A DNA stretch of 20,155 nt from an uncultured Haloferula sp. (GTDB lineage: Bacteria; Verrucomicrobiota; Verrucomicrobiae; Verrucomicrobiales; Akkermansiaceae). The notes under the pieces are model-generated. The model saw nothing but the letters and a program-made list of their open reading frames with translations. It ran no database searches and was not told where the DNA came from. Made by a program: the position numbers and the translations under genes. Where the stretch lies: contig CAMPGU010000039.1 of the NCBI GenBank assembly GCA_946885645.1, positions 1-20,155 of the forward strand, written 5' to 3'. Below, one piece after another: positions 14,639 to 20,155 of this stretch (positions are counted from its first letter, which is position 1; the number at the start of each line of letters is the position of its first letter).

Positions 14639-15862
14639 GTGCCTCGTATTGCCCGCACCTGCGGTTTTGTTTCCGCGTTTCTAATCCTCTGTATCTTGAC
14701 GTGGATCTTGTGGCAATGGCGCTTCGTCCCGGTGGCGAGTTCCTCGGCGCTCACCTTGGATCATATCCCTCCCGGAGTGACCTTGACGAAGGAGGGGCCG
14801 ATCAAAACGGAGGGAGGAATTGCAGTTCTGGGCGCTGGTTCCGGAGCATCGAAGTTCGATTGGCAATGGCTAGCTCCGCCGGTGTCCCGTTATGCACACA
14901 TTGCGATCAAGGCTTCCTGTCACGGGATCGAGAAGGGTAAGATGTCTTGGGATGATGCCCGCATTGCCTTGGTGTGGGTCGATTCGACCGGAAAAATCGT
15001 GCCCGAGCAACTGGCGCTCTGGTCAGGGCATGGAGACAGGCCGCAGAAATTCTCCGACATGATTGCCCCCATTTCCCGCAATGGTGCACTCCCTAGGATT
15101 ATCGTCACCAACCGGGGCACAGCGGGGACCTTCACCATCGAATCATTCCAAGTCCAGCAAGTGGAGCTGCGACCCGGCTTCAGGTTTCAACTGGCCGGCA
15201 TCCTCGCCGCTTGGCTTTATTTTGTTTGGCAAATCTTCCGCCGATCGGTGGCTCCGGCTGGGTCGGCTTGGCCGAGGCCTCTGTTTGCCGCCATGCTGTG
15301 GATCGGCTTTGCTTGGCTGTCTTCGTTGCCGGGGCCGTGGGTTCCCTGGCGGCCCATCCTCCGGGCATTCCCGGTCTCCGCGGTCCCTCCCCCGGCGGCA
15401 AAGAAATTACCGCCACCGGCACCGCCGGATACATCCGCAATACCCCCTAAAAAGGCCCCAGCAGACGGACCTCCCGTTGCAAGGACGTCACCCCCTCGTC
15501 CTGCCGTAACGGGGGGAACAACTCCCGCTCCTCTCGAGGGCGGATTGGTACGGTGGTATTTCAACAAGATCCCGAGCTTGAAACGGCCGATGCATCTCTG
15601 CGTCTTTGCCGGGATCGGCTTTTCGCTGGCCTTGTTGCTCGGGAGCGTCCGGGCTGCGAGTCCCGCCCTGGCGCTTTCGGCGCTTTCCGAAATTTGCCAA
15701 TGGCTTTTCGGTTTCGGTTTCGACCTGGGGGATGTCGCCGATCTGGCGCTCGATGCGGTCGCTGTTTTCGCGGGTGTTCTCCTGTGGCGAGGCTTGCTTT
15801 CCAAGCTGGAGGGAAAAAGGGAAGGAAGGGGGGCTCCCGCCGTCGCACCGTGCGGTGGTTGA
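14639..15862 (+). CDS. VanZ-like membrane protein with N-terminal domain and proline-rich linker
   Basis: Protein of 407 residues from a GTG at 14639, the only reasonable start after the end of the opposing gene. Order of parts: membrane segment at about 9-28; a predicted non-cytoplasmic, probably beta-rich domain at 31-180; membrane segments at about 184-201 and 213-230; a proline/alanine/lysine-rich linker at 249-300 with no hydrophobic stretch; then a C-terminal membrane part (318-388) with ALSEICQWLFGFGFDLGDVADL, matching the SExxQ and DxxD pattern of VanZ-like proteins. Such proteins often sit in polysaccharide loci; their biochemical role is poorly known. The gene is the only plus-strand gene inside the cluster, divergent from one glycosyltransferase and convergent, by 13 bases, with another. 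The tail ends in a charged, glycine-rich stretch. The VanZ link is moderate, the N-terminal domain unassigned. Confidence 0.75.
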   Translation: MPRIARTCGFVSAFLILCILTWILWQWRFVPVASSSALTLDHIPPGVTLTKEGPIKTEGGIAVLGAGSGASKFDWQWLAPPVSRYAHIAIKASCHGIEKGKMSWDDARIALVWVDSTGKIVPEQLALWSGHGDRPQKFSDMIAPISRNGALPRIIVTNRGTAGTFTIESFQVQQVELRPGFRFQLAGILAAWLYFVWQIFRRSVAPAGSAWPRPLFAAMLWIGFAWLSSLPGPWVPWRPILRAFPVSAVPPPAAKKLPPPAPPDTSAIPPKKAPADGPPVARTSPPRPAVTGGTTPAPLEGGLVRWYFNKIPSLKRPMHLCVFAGIGFSLALLLGSVRAASPALALSALSEICQWLFGFGFDLGDVADLALDAVAVFAGVLLWRGLLSKLEGKREGRGAPAVAPCGG

Positions 15863-15875
15863 CGGATCGCAGGCC

Positions 15876-16679
15876 TCATCTTCTTGTCAGTATCCTGAGG
15901 ACCGGGCTGACAGCAAAAAGGGGCCACTTCCACCCTTGGTTCCGCCGGTTGTAGATCACCCACTCCTTCCACGGCAGGCCTTTGGGGCTCTGGAGCCTCT
16001 TCAGCCTCTCGGCCATCGGCAGTGATTGATCCCGCCAAGTATTCTTCCAGCTATTCCTCGCGCAGTCGCCAACAAATCCGGGCGTCTGGAGGATACCGAT
16101 CCCTTTCTTCGCCGCCTGATAGCCATAGTCGAAATCCCCCATCCCGTGGGTATATGCGCCGTGTAGCCCGCCCATCTCCTGATAAACCGCCCGCGGAATC
16201 AGGGCGCAGTTCGCATTGAACGTCTCGCAATCCTGGAATCTACCGGTGGGAGGGATCAATCCGGAGAGACGGCTCCATCCCCCGTAGCTCGCTTCGCCGC
16301 ACTCCGGGTCCCGAATTGCGCCTACGACGATCCGCCGAACCTCTGGAGCAGGTGCCGCCTTAAGAAGCTCCTCCAACGCAAAAGGTTCGAGCAGGGTATC
16401 GTCATTGACGAGGACATAGTAATCGGGATCTCCCACGGCCGCGGCCTGCCAGGCGACGCGCATGCCTCCGCACCAATACAGGCTCCCGGTCCCCTGGATC
16501 AGTTCGACTTGGGGAAACTCGCGCCGAATCGCCTCCCCCGTGCCATCGGAAGACCCGTCGTCCACTACCACGGCGTGCAGCAGGACGTCCGGTGGGACCC
16601 GTTGCCCGAACCAGAGCTTCAGGCTGGCGAGCGTCTTCTCGCGGCGGTTGAAGCAGGTTAAAATCGCGCTGATTTTCAT
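15876..16679 (-). CDS. Family 2 glycosyltransferase
   Basis: GT-A fold transferase of 267 residues. MKISAILTCFNRREKTL at the start, VVDDGSSDGT at 38-47, GTGSLYWCGGMRVAW at 63-77 and the metal-binding VNDDT at 91-95 are visible, as are NANCALIPR and GMGDFDYGYQA further on. The SLYWCGGMRVA strip resembles rhamnosyltransferase-like members. The ATG at 16677-16679 is preferred over an in-frame ATG 48 bases upstream because it begins directly at the family's first strand. It lies 67 bases after the GT-B glycosyltransferase gene on the same strand and is the last gene of the right-hand row. The sugar specificity cannot be read from sequence. Confidence 0.88.
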   Translation of the reverse strand: MKISAILTCFNRREKTLASLKLWFGQRVPPDVLLHAVVVDDGSSDGTGEAIRREFPQVELIQGTGSLYWCGGMRVAWQAAAVGDPDYYVLVNDDTLLEPFALEELLKAAPAPEVRRIVVGAIRDPECGEASYGGWSRLSGLIPPTGRFQDCETFNANCALIPRAVYQEMGGLHGAYTHGMGDFDYGYQAAKKGIGILQTPGFVGDCARNSWKNTWRDQSLPMAERLKRLQSPKGLPWKEWVIYNRRNQGWKWPLFAVSPVLRILTRR

Positions 16680-16746
16680 TCTCTCGGAAAGGGTGGAGAC
16701 CCGATGCCTCCCGTGCAAGATCGGCACAGGTTTCGTCGTCCTTGCG

Positions 16747-18033
16747 TCAGGGCCTCAAACGGCTTCCCGGCGCTTTTCCCAAGAGGTGGAGGTATGCCGC
16801 GCTGATCCTCTCCACCTTGCTCTCCCAACTGAGTTCGCGGGCTCTCACGATCGCCCCTGCCGAGAGTGTTGGCAACAAGGCCGGATCCCGGAGAAAGCGG
16901 CCGATAGCATCAGCAAATCCATCGACACTCATCCCGGGATCCTCCAAAGGAATCCGGATCCCGCAGCTTTCGTTCACCGCTGTTCCCATGCCGCATGCAT
17001 CGTGGCATACCACGGGAATCCCCCTTTCGAGGGCTTCAAGAATGACGGTGGAAGTCGCCTCCTTCACCGAGGTGTGGATGAACACATGGGTTCTGTCGAA
17101 GATCTTCAATGCATCCTCGCGAGGCAGCATCCCATGCCATTCGACGCACTGCCCGATTCCGAGCGATAGGGCCTCGCGGTGCCACCGCTCTGCTTCGGCT
17201 CCTCCGCCCAGAACGTGAAGCCGGATGTCCCGGCTGCCTACCTTCGCTATCGCCCGCAGCAACAGCGGCAGGGCCTTGCGTCCCTGGAAAATACCGCTCC
17301 AGCAAAGGCGAAGGGGCTCCTCCTCGGCGCGGGATCTGGGGACGACGCCCTCCACGGGCACACATCCTACTTCCGGCATCAGGTCCGGATCCCCCCCCCA
17401 GCCTTGCAATACCCGGGCGTCTTCCTTGCAGACCGCCCAAATCTTCGCGGCCGCCAGGGCAGCCCTTCCGGGGCGTCCGCCACGACGGGTCTGCATGCGA
17501 TTGATCAGGCGGTGCGTCGTCCAGCGGAAGCGTTCCTTGGCCCCGAAATCCTTCACAAAGGCCGGAGGCACCTCCGTGGTTCCGGAGACGGGGCCCCAGA
17601 AAAACGGAATTCCAAGCTGCCAGAGATATCCCGGCTCCCGGAAACCGATGACGGTGACGTGATGGACCAGATCGAAAGGGCGCTCGGCGTGCATCCGCCG
17701 GGCGACATCGAGGACTTGCCGCTGCCAGCGCCGGTAAGCTTCATAATAAAGGAACCACAGCCCGGGCAGCGCATGCAAACGATTGACGATTCGCGCGGCC
17801 CCCTCCGCCTGGACATGCACTAGCTCCAAATTGTCCGGCAATCCCGTCTCCTTCCGATACCGCTCGATATCACGGGCGCCTGGCGCCGCCGCGGAGAGAT
17901 CCCCGAAGATCACGGTGACGTCATGATATTTGGCTAAACCCACGGCGGTTTGCCAGCCGACTGCCGATTCACTCCCCCGGTAGGGCGAGCAATAATAGGC
18001 GGAAAGCAAGACGCGGAGTCGAGGAGGAGACAT
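16747..18033 (-). CDS. GT-B glycosyltransferase, family 4 type
   Basis: Retaining transferase of 428 residues. The N-terminal domain begins VLLSAYYCSPYRGSES (8-23) and contains VGWQTAVGLAKYHDVTVI and FFWGPVSGTTEVPP (145-157), a pattern seen in family 4 enzymes of polysaccharide loci. The C-terminal domain has WSGIFQGRKALPLLLRA and the nucleotide-sugar site KEATSTVILEAL with Glu325 and Glu333 in EX7E spacing. The ATG at 18031-18033 lies 5 bases after the stop of the upstream gene; the open frame beyond it would overlap that gene by about 200 bases and is not conserved-looking. It is the middle gene of the right-hand minus-strand row. Confidence 0.88.
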   Translation of the reverse strand: MSPPRLRVLLSAYYCSPYRGSESAVGWQTAVGLAKYHDVTVIFGDLSAAAPGARDIERYRKETGLPDNLELVHVQAEGAARIVNRLHALPGLWFLYYEAYRRWQRQVLDVARRMHAERPFDLVHHVTVIGFREPGYLWQLGIPFFWGPVSGTTEVPPAFVKDFGAKERFRWTTHRLINRMQTRRGGRPGRAALAAAKIWAVCKEDARVLQGWGGDPDLMPEVGCVPVEGVVPRSRAEEEPLRLCWSGIFQGRKALPLLLRAIAKVGSRDIRLHVLGGGAEAERWHREALSLGIGQCVEWHGMLPREDALKIFDRTHVFIHTSVKEATSTVILEALERGIPVVCHDACGMGTAVNESCGIRIPLEDPGMSVDGFADAIGRFLRDPALLPTLSAGAIVRARELSWESKVERISAAYLHLLGKAPGSRLRP

Positions 18034-18038
18034 CGTGA

Positions 18039-19184
18039 TCAGATGCGTCCTTTGACGCGAAGCTTGGGAGTTTCCAGAGCCCGCATCACCCCGTCGGCGA
18101 AGTTCCGAGCCATCGCTTCCACGCTGTGATGGCGGGCGGATTCTCCTGCCGCTTTCCCAAGGCGAAGCAAGCGCTCTGGCGAGCGGAAAAGTTCGACCAC
18201 CGCGTCCGCGTACGCGCCGGGGGATTCGCCGCAAGCAACCAGCAGCCCGTTTTCCCCATCCTTCAGGTAATCGATTTCAGGGCCGTGCAAATAGGTATCC
18301 GTAGTGACCATGGGCACTCCCAGCGCGAAGGAATCCAAGATCACCAGCCCAACGCCACCCGGCATGAGCAGCATCTTGGAAAGCGCCCAATAGGGCACCT
18401 TCTCATGATCGTTCTTGGCTCCCACTTCGTGGATCCACGGATGTTCCGCCGCCGCCGCCTTCACGAGCCCCCGCTCGGGTCCCTCGCCAATCACAATGAG
18501 TTCGAAGTCCGCGATCTCCTTCCGAATGAGTTGCGCGGCCTCGAGGAGAAAACCCAGCCGCTTGTTGGCATAAAGGCCGCCGGTATAGACGGCGACGTTT
18601 TGAGAGCGCAAGCCGAGCTCCGCGCGCACACGCTCCAGCTCCCGGGGCTCCAGACTTTCCCGCCGGCGGATCAAGGATGCAGTATCGATCGCATTCCCCA
18701 CGGATGTGATCCGCTCCGGCGGGTACCCTAGATTCCTCACGATCCGAGCGCTGAGGTCATTGTAGGCAAACCACCAGTCAACCCGCAGGGAAAGGAACCG
18801 CTTGGCTCTTTCCGCTACGGAATCGGGATCCAAGGCTTGGAAATTCTTCCCGTGGCCCCAATAGGCAAACTTCATCTTCGCGAAGCCCGAGATAAGCTGC
18901 ATCAATAGGGGAACCGGATACTTGATCTCCTGCGGAGCGACAACAAGGTCCGCCTTCAGAGCCTTCCTCAAAGTTTGCCGATGCCATCGGAGCCGACCGA
19001 GTGAGCTGATAGGGACAGGCACCGCCCAATCCAGATCTCCTACAAGGTATTGGCTCGCGCGCTGGTCTCCAAAGATCAAGCCCAGAGTCGCCCCACGGGA
19101 GCTCAACTCTTTCCGGAGCTGCCTGAAAAAGGGAACCCGATAGTGAGGAAGATGCTCTTGGACGATCAATACACTTGAAGTCAT
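18039..19184 (-). CDS. GT-B glycosyltransferase, EX7E variant
   Basis: Protein of 381 residues, normal for the family. LIVQEHLPHYRVPFFRQL (6-23) opens the N-terminal domain, AYWGHGKN (107-114) and SVGNAIDT (161-168) follow, then the C-terminal domain with VYTGGLYANKRLGFLLEA (199-216) and IGEGPER (232-238). The place of the usual EX7E pair is occupied by PGGVGLVILDSF (275-286): Gly276 replaces the first Glu and Asp284 the second. I believe this PGxVGL form is a subfamily trait rather than damage, because the rest of the protein is intact. The ATG at 19182-19184 follows the acyltransferase stop by 10 bases, and the next gene begins 5 bases after its own stop. The sugar it transfers is unknown. 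Confidence 0.85.
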   Translation of the reverse strand: MTSSVLIVQEHLPHYRVPFFRQLRKELSSRGATLGLIFGDQRASQYLVGDLDWAVPVPISSLGRLRWHRQTLRKALKADLVVAPQEIKYPVPLLMQLISGFAKMKFAYWGHGKNFQALDPDSVAERAKRFLSLRVDWWFAYNDLSARIVRNLGYPPERITSVGNAIDTASLIRRRESLEPRELERVRAELGLRSQNVAVYTGGLYANKRLGFLLEAAQLIRKEIADFELIVIGEGPERGLVKAAAAEHPWIHEVGAKNDHEKVPYWALSKMLLMPGGVGLVILDSFALGVPMVTTDTYLHGPEIDYLKDGENGLLVACGESPGAYADAVVELFRSPERLLRLGKAAGESARHHSVEAMARNFADGVMRALETPKLRVKGRI

Positions 19185-19194
19185 TGTAGCACGC

Positions 19195-20155
19195 TCAATT
19201 GACCTCCTTGCGGGACCGGGTCCTCATGATGTTCCATAGCTTGGCACCGAAGTTCGCGCCGGGCCGTTCGACCAGCATATGAAAAACCCAAGAGACCCCG
19301 ACTGCCACGCACAATGACACGCAGGAAAGAATGGCCATATGCGAAATATTGGAAGTGTCACTTATTGCGCCGATTCTCAGCAACAATGAATTGACCAAGC
19401 TTATTATCGGCTGATGGAGCAAATAAAAGCTATAACTTATAGCACCAAGGAACCCGAGGGCGGCACGCCAGCCCTTAGGTTCGCGAGTCTCATTCCCGAC
19501 GTCTTGCTCCTTATTCAATGCCCCGGCCAAAAACGATGCCGTGAGCAACGCCACCATCAGAAATGACAAATCTGTGATCGGTTTAAATAGCCATGTAGCC
19601 AGAACTGCCAGAAACAGCCATCCCGATTTCAAAATCCTCGGCCACCGGATCTGCTCCCGACGGAAGTACTCGTCCGCCAGATACGCTCCTATTGCCCATG
19701 AGAGAGCGTAGGCAAGGGGACCGTTCTCCAGCAAGCTCCCACTCTCGAAAATTTTGATGGAGCTTTCAATTAAAAGCAGCGCGACTAAAACCTTCTTCCA
19801 CGGATAGAGCCTGAGCGCTCCGAGCAATAATGGATACAACAGATACAACTGTGCCTCCACGGCAATGCTCCAAAATGACGGATTGATTCCGAAGTAAGTA
19901 TCATCCCAAAAATTATGAACCAGCAGGGCATGTGAGGCAAATTGAGCCATTTCTTGGCCTTTATAATCTCCCCGCAACAGATCCAACCCCAAAAATCCCA
20001 CCATTGCGATAAAATAGGGAGGATATATCCTGAAAAACCTCCGCCAGAAAAACGCCAGCCAGTTGCTATTCTTCAGAAAGCTGAGATGAATGCAAAAACC
20101 ACTCACCACAAAGAAGATGGCGACTCCTGCCCACCCAAATGTCAACGGAGATAGC
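19195..20155 (-). CDS. Acyltransferase 3 family protein (OafA/YrhL-like), 5' end cut by window edge
   Basis: Multi-pass inner-membrane acyltransferase that typically adds acetyl or other acyl groups to polysaccharides. The visible 320 residues start inside the gene: the frame is open to the edge, and GWAGVAIFFVVSGFCIHLSF, cut at its normal place after the first membrane segment, implies about 50-70 residues missing, including the usual first histidine motif. FRIYPPYFIAM and FWSIAVEAQLYLLYPLLL are typical of the family. About nine hydrophobic segments remain visible. The gene is clearly richer in A and T than its neighbours; for example 19381-19440 is 33 percent GC against 60 percent in 18781-18840. 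That suggests separate origin. It is the first visible gene of the right-hand row, 10 bases ahead of the next gene. Confidence 0.88.
   Translation of the reverse strand, partial: LSPLTFGWAGVAIFFVVSGFCIHLSFLKNSNWLAFFWRRFFRIYPPYFIAMVGFLGLDLLRGDYKGQEMAQFASHALLVHNFWDDTYFGINPSFWSIAVEAQLYLLYPLLLGALRLYPWKKVLVALLLIESSIKIFESGSLLENGPLAYALSWAIGAYLADEYFRREQIRWPRILKSGWLFLAVLATWLFKPITDLSFLMVALLTASFLAGALNKEQDVGNETREPKGWRAALGFLGAISYSFYLLHQPIISLVNSLLLRIGAISDTSNISHMAILSCVSLCVAVGVSWVFHMLVERPGANFGAKLWNIMRTRSRKEVN

Noticed and set aside
19202..19209. AAGGAGGT on the minus strand before the glycosyltransferase at 19184
   Set aside because: It lies 17 bases from the ATG, too far for a normal Shine-Dalgarno role, and is explained by the last Lys-Glu-Val codons of the acyltransferase; kept only as a possibility.
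20143..20145. TTG as the start of the acyltransferase
   Set aside because: The frame stays open to the window edge and the first family motif and membrane segment are missing, so the real start lies outside.

Overview
The window looks like chromosomal DNA of a high-GC, Gram-negative bacterium, most likely from the PVC group and probably a member of Verrucomicrobiota. This is inferred, not proven. The reasons are the prs, then rplY-pth-rpsF, gene order (also seen in chlamydiae), an exosortase with an EpsI partner next to an exopolysaccharide cluster, and the near absence of Shine-Dalgarno sequences in front of most genes. No tRNA, rRNA, CRISPR array, insertion sequence or phage gene was seen. 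Genes are densely packed; no gene-free stretch exceeds 300 bases.

Left part, 1-7533, is core metabolism and translation. On the minus strand thrB (homoserine kinase), a small lipoprotein gene and thrC (threonine synthase, cut by the left edge) lie in one row, so the last two steps of threonine synthesis flank an unrelated envelope gene. Divergent from thrB, purE and purK (plus strand) encode the two-step carboxylation of AIR in purine synthesis. A strong hairpin at 4174-4200 separates purK from the converging ssb. Then, all minus strand and read right to left: prs, rplY, pth, rpsF, ssb. A candidate sigma-70 promoter lies before rplY and a terminator-like hairpin lies after it.

Right part, 7612-20155, is an envelope polysaccharide and protein-sorting region. 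A two-gene plus-strand unit encodes an exosortase (Cys-Arg-His triad present) and its EpsI-like partner. Converging on it is a minus-strand unit of two family 2 glycosyltransferases, a polyprenyl-phosphate sugar transferase and an O-antigen ligase/polymerase with a TPR tail. A plus-strand VanZ-like membrane protein with an extra N-terminal domain and a proline-rich linker interrupts the cluster. Another minus-strand group follows: an acyltransferase (cut by the right edge), two GT-B glycosyltransferases and a family 2 glycosyltransferase. A plausible reading is that the sugar transferase starts a lipid-linked repeat unit, the glycosyltransferases extend it, the acyltransferase decorates it and the ligase polymerises or transfers it. 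The flippase, chain-length and outer-membrane export genes are not in the window.

The features most worth a second look are short-period repeats immediately upstream of start codons (7-base units at thrB/purE and pth, 9-base units at purK), the lipoprotein inside the threonine row, the VanZ-like fusion, and the AT-rich acyltransferase. I do not see a clearly new defence or mobile system here.
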